Shown: one piece after another, positions 48,301 to 60,141 of the stretch
Layout of the letters: each line of letters begins with the position of its first letter
How positions within the stretch are numbered: position 1 is the first letter of the stretch
Source of the DNA: Ceratodon purpureus
Lineage: Eukaryota > Streptophyta > Bryopsida > Pseudoditrichales > Ditrichaceae
Direction of reading: 5' to 3'
DNA length: 64,000 nt
Assembly: GCA_014871385.1 (NCBI GenBank)
Contig: CM026426.1
Coordinates: 34,129,020 to 34,193,019, forward strand
Made by a program: the position numbers and the translations under genes
Notes under the pieces: model-generated
What the model was told of the DNA's origin: nothing
What the model saw: the letters and a program-made list of their open reading frames with translations, nothing else
Databases searched by the model: none

Positions 48301-49402
48301 ACTGATCAGAAGCTAGCTAAGGATATCGAGGAAGAAGCTGAGAGTGGTGACTTCGAGCTTTTCAAGGACTGGTGGGGCGTCAATGTCCTCGGCCTCACTT
48401 CTCCTACAAATCCCGAGAACTTGGTAATTTCATCTAAAGATTTCCTTTTCTTTACTTAGTGATAACCCTTCTCCTTATTTATACTCACTACTTGTCCTTG
48501 ACTGCAGACTATGCGGTTCTGGATTCGCGTCTACATTCGTAGTGGCAGTAATTTCTCCTTCCAGACGAAGAAATCCCAGTTGATACATGGGGTCCTCAAC
48601 ATTACCAAGAGTGATGCCATTTTTAACTGAACCGATGCGGAGTCGCAACAAATGAATGGGGACATTCCGTGGAGAGGGCCAAGAGAGAAAACACATGAGA
48701 TGATGCAGAGCATAATTGGAGAACTTTCTAAGCCCGGAGACATAGTCCTCGACAGGAATGCCGGATCAGGTAACTGTTCATACATATGTCTACTTAATTA
48801 TTACTATCATTGTTTCCACAGTTTCTCATTTCTTTGTTACTCTCCGAGTTTCAGGGGCCTCCGTCAAGGCTTGCCAAGCTATTGGTCGTCACATTCTAGC
48901 TTTTGAGGATGACGAAGCCATATTCAACGCCATTCTCAAACCGTACATGGCTAGACCATCCGCCATGGGCCCTCCCAAACATCCTCGGCCGGCAGCAGCA
49001 GATGAAGCGCCTCCACAGCGAGCAAGACCTGATAAGTGGTGTAAGTCTTTTATTTTTTGTGCAAATTATCCAAGCATTGCTTTTCTTTGCAACTCTACGT
49101 ACTCTATCTAACCACTACCGGTTTTCTATTGCAGAGTAGTTGCGGCAACACCGCCATGTGGGCCAAGAGCCGTGTCCACTCCATTGTGGCGTCTTCATTC
49201 CAGCCCGATTCAGCCTTTTATTCTTCCGGACTATGCAGAGGACTTAGCACAAGCGCTAGAATCTGGTGCACTTAGATATGTTCCTAGTCGGCCAACTAGT
49301 TTCGATCCCAAGGCCCTTCTATTTGTCGATTCAGAGGCTGTAGAAGTAGATTCAAAGTCATCGACCTCTGAGAGTGGAAGTAGCGATTGTAGCATGTTCT
49401 GA
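45392..49402 (+). pseudogene. ParB-like/DNA methyltransferase fusion protein
   Basis: Exons: 45392-45984, 46076-46271, 46362-46577, 46671-46916 (weak donor), 46977-47983, 48070-48423, 48508-48769, 48855-49040, 49135-49402. The N-terminal part resembles ParB/sulfiredoxin folds: KVRPVGEM, KGYRDGDRV and WEGNHRLSAW (45833-45862). A long middle region and a disordered acidic linker follow. The C-terminal part resembles permuted beta-class DNA methyltransferases: a DIPEN segment (48148) where DPPY is usual, then EKTHEMMQSIIGEL and LDRNAGSGAS (SAM-site-like) with a following Glu/Asp (FEDDE). Such enzymes methylate adenine N6 or cytosine N4. Defects: one base missing near 47088, TGA at 48628, and an ambiguous last junction. 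The start codon is missing from the first exon seen. Confidence 0.6.
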
Positions 49403-49750
49403 GAGAAGCAGGCCTCGGTCTATCATTGTTTTCATTTGATTTGATTTGATTTCATTGGAGTTCATTACAAAATCCATCATCTACTATATTGCAAACCATG
49501 TAAAGTATTTATGATTTTCATTTCCATTTTATTTTGGTGTATGTAGAAGTCTACAACTGCAAGGTTTTTGGCTCCCAATTCTCATGTGCTTAAAGGGAAA
49601 ACCACTTTAGTGAAGAAGTTGTTTTAGTTCGCAAATTCTAAACCCTAAACTAGACAACAATAACATGAACAACTAAAATTCTGAAAATATATACAATATT
49701 CCAATAATTTTTGTTATCAATCAACAAAATTTCACTTTGTCGTAGCTATA

Positions 49751-50314
49751 TTAGCTATTCTTGGGAGAGATCCAGATACCATCTCTCGGAGGAATTTTCT
49801 CTCCTTCCGGCACATCTAAGACCTGATTCCCATTGGCCCATAGCAATGTCCTCAACTGATCTAACTCAACGCAACTAAGTTCTCCAAGGGACGCTGTCTC
49901 TAACCTCTCGTTGTAAATTGGAGTTGCAAGTTTCCAAGAATTCCTAAAAACACTCCAGTTCATGTTGAACCGATTAACTTCGTATTCGTCCTTCGGACTC
50001 CAATGGCGACCCTCGTACAAAAAGTAATCCCACCTCGCTAGCCGAAGGCATGCGTATTCAGGACTGCTGTCAATCTCACGGTTCCACCTCTTCGACACAG
50101 CACGAGCGTTCTCGACGTCTTCAAACGTGATTACCGTCGGAGGAGTCCAACCATGCGTTGCACAACTACCTATATGATCCCAGGGGTTAGGCCCATCCGC
50201 CATCCGCTTAAGCAAATCCTGTGAAATCGTTTCACAGGCAACGACCTCAAATGAATCGCCTATACCTTCAAACAACTCCCTAGCAAGTACAAGCTTAAGT
50301 TCTACAGAAACCAT
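49751..50314 (-). CDS. Uncharacterised protein, weakly F-box-like
   Basis: An intact single-exon frame of 187 residues from the ATG at 50314. A central block (ARAVSKRWNREIDSS, then CLRLARWDYF) resembles the second half of an F-box, where a V-S/C-x2-W motif is usual, but the first half is not convincing. F-box proteins link substrates to SCF ubiquitin ligases; this role is only a suggestion. A reverse-strand TATATAAA (50355-50348) lies about 35 bp upstream, giving a very short leader. No internal stops. Confidence 0.5.
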   Translation of the reverse strand: MVSVELKLVLARELFEGIGDSFEVVACETISQDLLKRMADGPNPWDHIGSCATHGWTPPTVITFEDVENARAVSKRWNREIDSSPEYACLRLARWDYFLYEGRHWSPKDEYEVNRFNMNWSVFRNSWKLATPIYNERLETASLGELSCVELDQLRTLLWANGNQVLDVPEGEKIPPRDGIWISPKNS

Positions 50315-50347
50315 TGAGCTAATACAACTTCAAGGACGTCCCAATGG

Positions 50348-50355
50348 TTTATATA
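50348..50355 (-). promoter_or_regulatory. TATA box of the 50314 gene
   Basis: Reverse-strand TATATAAA about 35 bp before the ATG at 50314. Confidence 0.55.
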
Positions 50356-50837
50356 GATCGTTCCTTGACATTAAAGGTACGAATAGTCCTATCTAAAGAC
50401 CGAGAATTCTTCAACCAAAACAAGCACTTTGACATGGTATACATCTTGGTTTTTGCAGCTCGATTATTGTACACGAACTTTGATATATTCCACGAAGGTT
50501 TCAGACCAGAAACTTTAGCTTTTGTGATTTTTTTTTCCTATACTTTTATATTCAATATTTAATGTTGTGATCTAAGAACATGATGCTGGAATACTCGTAT
50601 CTAGATCCAATAAGGGACCAAATCTAAAGGATTGTATGGATGACGTCATCATGACATCAGCCCTAATTTGTACCTCAAAAATAAAACGTAAAAAAATATT
50701 TACCAGACATAACCCTGAATTCCACGGAAATATACTCTCTTACTAAAAAAAGTAAAAAATCATACCTTTTTTTAGTTTTTTTCCACGGTTATAGGGTTTG
50801 CTTTGCTTTTAAATATTTGGCTAAATGTCAAATCTCT

Positions 50838-50858
50838 GCTCTCCATTCTCTGCTCTCT

Positions 50859-50908
<50 letters not shown>
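50838..50908 (+). repeat. Heptamer tandem repeat (GCTCTCC)n
   Basis: Seven perfect GCTCTCC units run from 50859 to 50907, preceded by three variant units. Confidence 0.9.
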
Positions 50909-50909
<1 letters not shown>

Positions 50910-50939
50910 ACACATGCTAACTTTCCCCAAAAAATATAT

Positions 50940-53453
50940 TATTTTTGAATAAAATTCCTTCAATTAGTAATGTAGATGGATAAATGATGCTGGCATCATA
51001 CTAGATCCAAATTGTTTATAAAATAAACCATGGTGACATCATACTTCGTCGTTTACTTTAAAATCAATGTGAAAAAAATAAAAAAAAATAAAAAAAATAA
51101 TAATAATAAAATAATTTATAAAAAATAAAAATAAAAATAAAAAAATAAAATATCGAATCAAGTGATTAGAAGATTGGCTTTATATAGAATATATTTACAA
51201 TTAGAATTATAGGTAGACAATACTAAAAGAAAATATAGTGTTAACTATGACATCATAGACTCCAAGGTATTTAAGAAATTAAAAAACGACAGGTGTGAAA
51301 ATTATATTGGCCATTAATTAGAATATTCCTTTAAATAGTAATATGGGTAAATAAAATTTAAAAAAGTATATATTGTCAAGGATTATAAACTAATCTACGA
51401 ATATTTGTCAAATTTGAAATTCACATAAATCATATACATAGTCAAACTATATTGGTACATATGTCCATAATCATAGTTACATGAATCTAGATTTATTTTT
51501 AGAAAGTATTAATGATATATAAAAATGAGAGAATTAAGAAGTAAAAAAGAAGAAATGTGATGAACCTGTTGTGGGAACATTATGTTACTTCTAAGTTCTT
51601 TAAGGTCATTTTTCCTATAATGGAAAACAAATAAATTCAAGTTGAAATAAGGGATGGAGCAAATTTGAGTGCACTACTGTTCACCAATTTGCAATGAATA
51701 GTTACCGTATTCTTCAATTAGCCATAATCTGTGGTTAAAAAGTAGCAAAGCATAACAAAGGTTTTGGGTCTATAAAGATAAAGTATATCATATTTGCAAC
51801 AGCTGTTCATAATTTTGATTTAGTAAGGAGCGAAGAATTCTTCAAATGTACCCAATGACGTTAATTTGATGATATGGTTGTCATCCCTGAACGCAAATCT
51901 AAGTTTTGGGTAGAAAGTTTATCATTTTATAAAACGAACAATAAGGGCTCTACAACGCGTCTAGATTTGGATTCCGTATAAAAATCCTTAAACCGAGTTT
52001 AGACTGAACTTATCCCATATCGTATGCAAGGTAACCCAGCTATGGTAATATATCATAATTTTTACAGTTATCCTCTCGTCAATTGGTAATTGAGTCCCAG
52101 TTCAGAGCTGGGACGAGAGAAATCAAATAGAGTGACGTACGTCGCCCCAGACTGTGCAGGGACCGGCTCCAACATGACACAATGCAAAATTAAACAGGAG
52201 CCGGTTGTAAATCTATGTTGAGGCCACATTTTTTAAAAATCCACGACCACTTTCGTTGAATTCTAAACATCTTTTGAATAATATCATACAATGATCCTAA
52301 ACTAATCTGTCATCAATAGAAGGGTCGCACAAATTTATGTTAATTTGCAATATATAGCGTGTCATGTGAAAGTTCAGGTAATTGTTGCATTGGGATTATA
52401 TGATGAACTATATTACATAGGAAATTACAGCGTAGTAACCACTGACTCTGTGCCTATGAAACAAACATAAAACAAACATAAAGTAAGGATTATTAAACTG
52501 AATAATGGTACTTGTATGGATCAATTATAAAATAAATTAACTAAACAGCCAATAAAAAGAAATTCAATTAAACATACCGAGGGAATTATCATATTGTTCA
52601 TTAATTCATATCCAGAATAGTATAATAAGGCATGTGACAGTGGTGAATAAGTCCACATATATCATATTATATAATTTATTTTATATTTAAATTTCTGATC
52701 GTGGCAAAAAAATATACAATAATAAAGTGTCACGGATGGCACCCTTTTCATTGAAGTTTTAGAAAAATAAAAAGTAACTAATTTGTACATTTGAAGTTAA
52801 ACAACGGAATATCTCTGAAATAGTACTTTACGGGGTTTAGTAATTAACAATAAATTGACAAAGATGACATCGTTTCCCTTCAAGTACTTAAAAAATATAA
52901 TAAAAATAAGATATATAAAGGATAACAATCAGGATTTCAAGTAGATTGGTTAAGAACAAAAGATCTCCATATTTACATGTGGAAACAAATAAAGTTTCCT
53001 AGTACAAAGGAAATCATCATGTTATGGACTCGCATAAAAAGATTTGTTCCTTTCTACTGATACTGTCAATATTCATTAGTTTGATCACTAATTCATCCAA
53101 ATAGGATGTACTTCATTTAATTTGCATGTATTTTGATTGTGTGCAATGCTGGCCTGTAATGGTTCATTCGTTTTAGGATATGCTTTCAAATTATGCACTA
53201 GTATGCAATCTCCATATTTCAGTAGTGTATTCAAAAACAGGAGTGCCCTAGACCATACAAGTCTTTTCTTTCTATTCAGATAACCACTGCAAATGAAGGG
53301 AAACTGATAGTAGCAAAATGCATTTATTTATTATTATGTACTATGACTAGAATACTATATCGAAAGCAGTGTTGTCTATGACCAAAACAAACCACTACAA
53401 GCAAAAAATGAAAAAAGTCTGAGCCACCGAAACATCGTGTGCTTCAGGGCATG
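50940..53453. other. AT-rich stretch with diverged repeat units, no gene
   Basis: Relatives of the 33-34 kb repeats occur near 50960, 51205 and 52720-52870 (TTACGGGGT and GTGTCACGGATGGCA words). A/T runs occupy 51060-51150. A short hairpin GTCCCAG-TTCAGAG-CTGGGAC lies near 52096. No supported coding region. Confidence 0.55.
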
Positions 53454-55015
53454 CTAATCAAACAACTGGATTTGGTTCACCTTAGCCTCTTTGATATCAT
53501 AGAAGTGGCGGTGTATTGATCTTTGAGCACTGTGGTAACCTGCATAATTGCGGTTCATCGCTTGACGCAGGAAAGTTACCACGTCGGATGAGTTGTGCAG
53601 TCGCACTCCATCATGCTTCACTTGCTCCCTGCGTAATGCCTCCTTCACGTGAGCCCCTGCTTCATCCCACTGGCCCTTACCGTGACCCGTACCGAAATGA
53701 TTCCATTGCATCATACAGCCAACCGGTAAGTCTTCTGATCTGGTTACAGAAGGATACCTCGCAACGAAGTACAATGACTTTGCACATTTAAATTGCGAGG
53801 CGCAGTCATCAGAGAAGACTATGTGCTCTACCGGGAAAAGAAACCCATGTTCCTTCAAAAAGTCTCTGTGGAGCCCAAAACAATACTAAACAAAATTGTT
53901 ATCATGGAATTTGTCATCGCTGATATAAAAATGATACTTTGTAAGTATCTTATTTTCAGGATCCAACCCGTTCCATTCAAGATGAATTCGAAATGTAATG
54001 TGAACCAATATTGTCACCTGAAAATTAAACGAGTGCTCGGACTGAACCTCATTTTGCCAGTTGAAAGCATAATTTTTGGCAAAATCTATGATAGACACAA
54101 TTGTATCAGGACATAGGTTTCCCATGCATACCTTGAACTGCTGATCCTGCCACTTTGCCTCAAAATTGTGGACTAAGAACTCCTCTAAATGGGAGCACAA
54201 ATCAGCAACTAGTTCTGAAGGTGGCGACATCTTGTGTTCTATACGCACTGCGTGGCGGTCATTGCCATCATTTCATCTCCCAAAAAATACCATCTCAAAG
54301 CGCTTTCAAGAAACCAGGGCACTACTGGAATCAGAGACCTCCTATGGACAAATCCGCAACTTCGATGTCTCACATGCCGAGTAGTCTCCTCGAATGCATT
54401 CTAATGCATGAAACTCATGCTCTTCAGGCTTCGAGCATAGAACTAATTCGTACAGCGCCGTAACTGATGGAACAGTTAGCTCCGACGCTCTACATACCCC
54501 TGATCCATCCTCTGTTTGACACACATCACAGTTGCAGGTGTAGTTTTTGTGAACTGTTCCACGGCGCATGTAGTTGAGGGCGTCCTTCAATTCGCCCATC
54601 TGAACGTGATATCTGCAACAACAAGAATTAAATTCCTTCATCCTCCTGACATACCATGGTTTCAATGACTCAAATGACCGCACCCCGATCTCCACACCCA
54701 AATGCTCGGCTCTGAACCGCATATACAAGGAAAGCTGTGGAAACCATCATCCACAAAAATACTAGTTAGGAAAATATACTTGTAGCTAATTACTGGGAAA
54801 CTAGGAAATCATTAGATGAAACGACGACTTTGTCAAACTTTGACTTGGATACATGCTCTTCGAGAGGATTCAAATCCAGTTAACCTCCAGATAGACTAGT
54901 GAAAAAATTAAAATCATGACCACTTCCAGACATCTCCGTTGCCAATCTTTAACATGTCCAGAACTCGTAACACTCAATGCACTCAATGCAGACCCTACAC
55001 CTTAACTGCACAAGG

Positions 55016-55065
55016 ATTACTGTTCCTTGCATTACTGTTCCTTGAATTACTGTTCCTTCAATTCC
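55016..55065 (+). repeat. Short tandem repeat ATTACTGTTCCTTGA
   Basis: About three 15-bp units with single-base variation, followed by a diverged ACTGTTCCTGGAATTC copy. A 9-bp duplication (ACTCAATGC) lies just upstream. Confidence 0.7.
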
Positions 55066-55975
55066 TAGACGGGACTGTTCCTGGAATTCACCGACATTAC
55101 TCTTCGTTTTTTTAAAATAATAACCGAGTTGAAGTAACCGTGCCTGCATTCACTACATCGTCTCGTGATGAGCACAGTGAACATGATAGTACTTCAGCAT
55201 TACATCTACTTCAAATGCTTGTAAAATATGACGTTAATCAACTAACGCAAGGAAATATGAAAATGAACCGAGAAACTGAAATGTGTTGAAAAATGTGGAG
55301 ATAATACTAGAAACTATCGGAATGAAAATATGTCTAAGCAAATTAGCCTAGAACAATACCAATATCATTTCAAGAGACTACTACTCCCAGATTATGGATC
55401 AAGGCCGACACTGGTAACAAAGATTTCATCAACCAGTCACTGTATTGACGTTATTTGTAGAGTGAATATACTACTACCTTAGACATTACCTCTAACAGTG
55501 GACATTACCACTCTAATACATTGTGTCTAATTCCAGGTGATTAATCAACCGGCCTGAGATTCGGTGAGGTGATGTGTGGGGTGGTAAATCCACTCCTTTA
55601 CAACGATGCGTTTTCTGGCGAAGTCTTTTCTGTTGGGACTGATTCGGGTGTTTCCAGTCCAATAGTCTTCTACCAACTTCGTCACATGAGGAGGTAGACA
55701 ATCAAGTCGCCTTTGCCTTCCACAAACAGCCCACAGGCTTTTATCAGATTTTGACTCTAATGCTAACCTCCTCACCAAACCCGACTTCAAGTTTCTTCTA
55801 TGAATTCATGTCAAGAGACTGGTCTGTCTAGCGCTGATACCACCAGAGCTTAGAAGCATAGGAATGATCACATTCCTAGCTCGTTGTTGGTCTTTCGAAT
55901 GTCCACCTTTAACATACAGCCATCCATGACAAATATTTGTCACCGCACTATGAGCTACCTCCATGTAAGAGTAAT

Positions 55976-56378
55976 TCATTAGGTGCAAAATGGGGTCATG
56001 AAAAGGCCGTGTAAGCGGCACGTGAGAGAAAAAAATGGCCACTGCCCGCATACTTTTTGACATGGCACCGAAGGTGCCACCGTGGTGCCAGCAAACGCCA
56101 TGGGGGGTCGAACCAATGACCTCCTCGCAAGGCGTGTGGAGGGCGCTGCTACAGTGGCGGGCTGACAGCATTTTGCCCACTTGGGACCAAACCCTGAGCC
56201 AACCCGATCATGTCAACTCGCATATTCCGAGGACCTTTGTTCACAGTGTGCCACCAAGGACCCTGCAGGTAGCGATTCTGGCCTCCGCTGCCAGCGGCAG
56301 AGGGGCTTTGGGCAAGAAGTTCACCTAATTTAGGCAGGCTTACATGGCCTTTTCATGACCCCATTTTGCACCTAATGA
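55976..56378. mobile_element. 403-bp element with perfect 33-bp terminal inverted repeats
   Basis: Ends 55976-56008 and 56346-56378 are exact reverse complements, starting TCATTAGGTGCAAAATGG. The interior is GC-richer than the surroundings and contains two GCTGNCAGC palindromes (56161, 56287). On the reverse strand it has a tRNA-like GGTTCGACCCC box (about 56112-56102) preceded by GCGCCCTCC. It is inserted in the coding part of transposase copy B. A clear target duplication is not visible (GAGTA is a candidate). A related right end lies at 12240-12368. Confidence 0.85.
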
Positions 56379-57539
56379 GGGAGTACACTACGCCAAATAC
56401 TGTGCTTGAGAATCTTCTGTAGCAAGGCTTGTTCATATTCTATTCCCCTACTGCTTGTCTCATCAAACCATCTGAGAGCTAAATCCACTGCTGCACGAGT
56501 AGAGGACCTTTGAATATTGACCACACTGGCTTCACTTTCTAAACTATCCTGACACACCCTCTTTAATCTCTCCTTCCTCCTCTCTCGACACTTCTTCTGT
56601 CTGAGAGCCGCTTTCTCTCTCGACATAGCTAAGTTCTTCTGAACAGCTAATCGGGCTCTGGTACCTTCTCCAAGTCGTCTATCATCTCTACGGGGAGCCA
56701 TCCTATCGACTGTTAGAAAATAATAGAAATGTGTAACGATTGTACTTGCTGGAATATTGATCGCTACGATGACAACCACAAGGTCTGTTCCAAGTTCCCG
56801 GCTACACTAGAAGTTGACAAACTCTATAGAATCATATCAGCAATTGGAATGCAATAGCTAGTTTATTAAAGAGAGTCAGTGGTGGAGTAACTCCCCCTAG
56901 CTACTCAGTTTACTCCACATTAATATTTTGACAACCAGTCGCAAATTATATGAGGCCGCTCTATCTATGTATCACTTAGCTGGCTTAAGAGCTCTAATCT
57001 ACTTCAAACTTCTTTGTACCAAATCAGCGCAAGCATACTTCCTTCCTGATTAGGCATTGAATCTTGTACCTACGAAAAAGGAAGTCATGATTAGAGACTG
57101 CGAAATTCTTGAAAACAAAATGAAATGAAATATGAAAGAAACCCATGAGGCATTCCAAAAGAGACAGTCAACACTTACCTCACCACAAGCATTTACGCAG
57201 CTGTGACTGAACCTCTGAATCAAATTCAAAGTTGGATCTTGCAACTCTAGTTTTAGGGGTTTCGGAAACATGAGTGCAATCTAAGTACCTCAAACTTAAT
57301 TGTGAGATTGGGGTTTGCGGCTCTATGTCCAGGAGGCTATGGAACTCTGAATCAGTGAAGCTATGCTCCAAAACTGATTGACCGACTTCTACTGTTTCTT
57401 CACTCTCCCTGTAGAAGTCAATAATCAACGTTTGATAAAACATCCACTCATCAACCTCTAGTTCTGTCACTCGATCTTGGTAGAAAAAATCCATAATCAA
57501 TGCTTGTGAAGCAGTTGAAGAGCTTCTTCGTGAACCCAT

Positions 57540-59842
57540 ACTTACAAAATCTCCTACAACTCAACTGCGTGCAAGGAGTCTCTAGGGCGTGAACCATGTC
57601 GACGAGGGAGACCTAGGTGAGAGAGACGACGGTATCCCAAACGTGGTGTCGTCACATGCAGTTGGATTACGATCTAACGGCGCAAATTTAAAGTGGCCAA
57701 GGAACTAAGGGTCATAGGAATGAACGACTTTACTAGAATTCAACGGTTTCCTTTTCCTGTTTCCAGATTCTATATGGTCGTTAAGTCCTAGAGAACATAG
57801 GTCGCAGGCAATCAGCAAATACAAGCCCTTAAAGGAGTGAAAATCCTAGGTGCCAAAACTGGAATAATACAAATCAGAGTTGAATTTCCTTTCCTTACTC
57901 TCAGCGCCCTCATAATTCTAGGATGCGGCCACTTCAATAATTCCCCAAAAAATTAGTTTCTAGCCTATTGCAAAACAAAAACAAAATCAAGTAGCATAAC
58001 GTTTTACGTCCCAACCCAATCAATGCATCTAAAAAACTGACACATAGTGTACTTATAACAAGTTTCTAACTGTATGAGTTCTCCTTGTGACATTCCTGAA
58101 ATTTTTAGCAAATTCAACTCATAGGAATACAGAACACCAATCATTTCTAATTATCTCTTCTTCTTATGCAAAAACAAGGAGTGCTGGAACGTGCTGGAAT
58201 ACAATAATCCAAAAAATTCGTTTTCCCTAAACCCAATCACAAGGTCAAAAATCTCTAATTCAGAGGAAATGACATTGTGACGTTCCTTCCTAGACATCCT
58301 AGGATGCTTCCCCCCTCACTTGGGCAGTAACCACAAACTTTGGGAGAACTGCAGCGTGAACATGCTCGACTTGAGCACATTCTACGTTGTTTATTTCTCT
58401 CCGTTTACAGTGAATTTCTGAGAGCAATCTTTGATACTAGCCTTTATCTATAATCTTCACGCGAAGGTGAATATTTTTCTCAGTGTGTACATTTCGACCC
58501 TGTTTCCTCCGGCATGGATGGCAGTATCTTCAAAATTGGAGTTTTGACTTACAGTTTGTTTGAACCTTCACTAAGCCGAATGATTATCGGACGCATAGGT
58601 AGATTTTGAAAGTTCATTTTAAGATTAACGTTGACTATTACATTTGACTTTATCTGCTAAGACGATACTACAGATCGCCATGTGTCTCTCACCTCTACCC
58701 TCCGTTTCTGTAATTTGAGAGAAGTGAGCCATTTGCAGGATCTACATGCATGAATTGAAAAAATCTCTGATAAGCTATCAGAGCACATACGGGGACTTCA
58801 AACCCTGGTTGTGAGTAACACAACCCATTCTTCATCACAAGAACTGCGTGATATAACTTCCTCTGCAAGATCTACTGATTGCCTTCCACTCCCTAAAGTA
58901 TGTTTGCATGTACATTTATTTTCTTTCCACCTGCATTTCTTCAAATATCCTTGAGGACTCGTCCATGTCAAAGAATTTAATAACGCCTCTCTAGAAACGT
59001 AAGTCCTTTCAAGTAGAAAACATTGGATCCAATTGCATTATTCAAATTGACCTGATCTGCTTTGTCTACCGGCACCAGGAGTAGAAGTTCACTGAAATGG
59101 TTTCCAAATCAACACGCAAATACTTGGAAGCAATAGAACGACCGTGCAAGACTTCCCCTCCTCCGAGTGCGGTGGCAATTCCATTTGCCACCTAAGATTT
59201 TTGGTTGATAGTATCAGCCAGCCACACTCTATCACCTACATGTAGCTGTGATGTTCAATTACAATCAGTTACAAAGAAGACGTGTATGCGTTAAAAATTT
59301 CAATACCTATCACTAGTAGAGATACTGGCGTTCTCTAGGTCGTTTCGATACCGGGTGTGTGGTGGTTCATGACGTCTCCATTGCGATTGAAAGGACCTCG
59401 GCCTGTGAACCCCCGTGTGACTCGACCATATAATCCAACGAACAATTCTGAGTCCTGCGGTTCGACAGGCGACCTTTACGCTTACTCGACTCCCCCTTTC
59501 ATCTTCGTTTTACCCTTCACTGTCGTCAAATTTTCTTTGGGCACATTTGCCTGCCCGCTTATGGAGATTAAAAAAGTCATTGCCACCACGGCTCCGACAT
59601 TGCCACACGTCGGCTAGATACGTGGTTCACTAGTTGCTCTGCGACCGTCGGATGAAAGCCAAGGTTCGTTTTTTCTATTTACTGTAGCCGTTGGATTAAG
59701 TATTTCTGCACCATTGGATTGCTGTTCTAGCGGCCGTCCAATGTAACTATCTAAGGCCCCACGATTGAAATAATGCTGACCGGCCGATGTGTTAGGCAAT
59801 GACCGCCGAATATCAACTAGAGTATCTGAGCATGCTCTATCG
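57540..59842. other. No gene recognised
   Basis: AT-rich spacer; the region just after 57540 may hold the promoter of transposase copy B. The short frame at 59357-59617 has no support. Confidence 0.45.
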
Positions 59843-59925
59843 CCGGATATAATCCCATACTAGATATATACTATTACCGGATATAAACCATGCGCTCAGA
59901 CCGGATATATACTCATTCCGGATAG
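59843..59925 (+). promoter_or_regulatory. Cluster of four CCGGATA motifs
   Basis: CCGGATA occurs at 59843, 59877, 59901 and 59918, mostly extended to CCGGATATA. It is a compact motif cluster upstream of a weak forward ORF starting at 60075 or 60142. Confidence 0.35.
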
Positions 59926-60141
59926 ATGTCCCACTTTCAATTTCATCCGTGCCCTCCAGCTGTTCCTGAAGAGGCTGTACGATTCTTTTTAACCTGCACC
60001 AAACGATTAACCGCAAACAGGGCCGTTCAATCACTTAGCTACCAACCGATCATTCTCGGTTCACATCGCCGTCGATGGCTGTTTCATCCTACCACCTAGC
60101 GGGTAGCTCGTCGACTGGCGTTTCATTTATCGCCGCCTCAT

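Larger units (their letters stand above)
53454..57539 (-). pseudogene. Transposase-like gene, copy B
   Basis: Same order as copy A: a first exon from ATG 57539 (MGSRRSSSTASQ), a basic segment (QKKCRERRKERLK, ATG 56700), TRISPNRKD, a Cys-rich cluster (CCCRYHVQM, CNCDVC), SIIDFAKNY, VFSDDCASQFK and GHGKGQWDEAGAHVK, ending at 53454. Conservation of the three Asp-bearing blocks between two diverged copies supports a shared transposase-like core. In-frame stops: TAG 54342, TGA 54306 (aligned with a Trp in copy A) and TGA 54273. A 403-bp MITE (55976-56378) splits the second coding segment. Exon borders are less certain than in copy A. Confidence 0.6.

Noticed and set aside
35624..50355. Endogenous giant-virus insertion because of the methyltransferase and ParB-like parts
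   Set aside because: The methyltransferase gene has many spliceosomal introns, and no capsid, polymerase or packaging gene is visible.
50838..50908. Coding reading of the heptamer tract (repeating Glu-Ser-Gly-Glu-Arg-Arg)
   Set aside because: Pure tandem microsatellite; the peptide repeat follows from the unit sequence.
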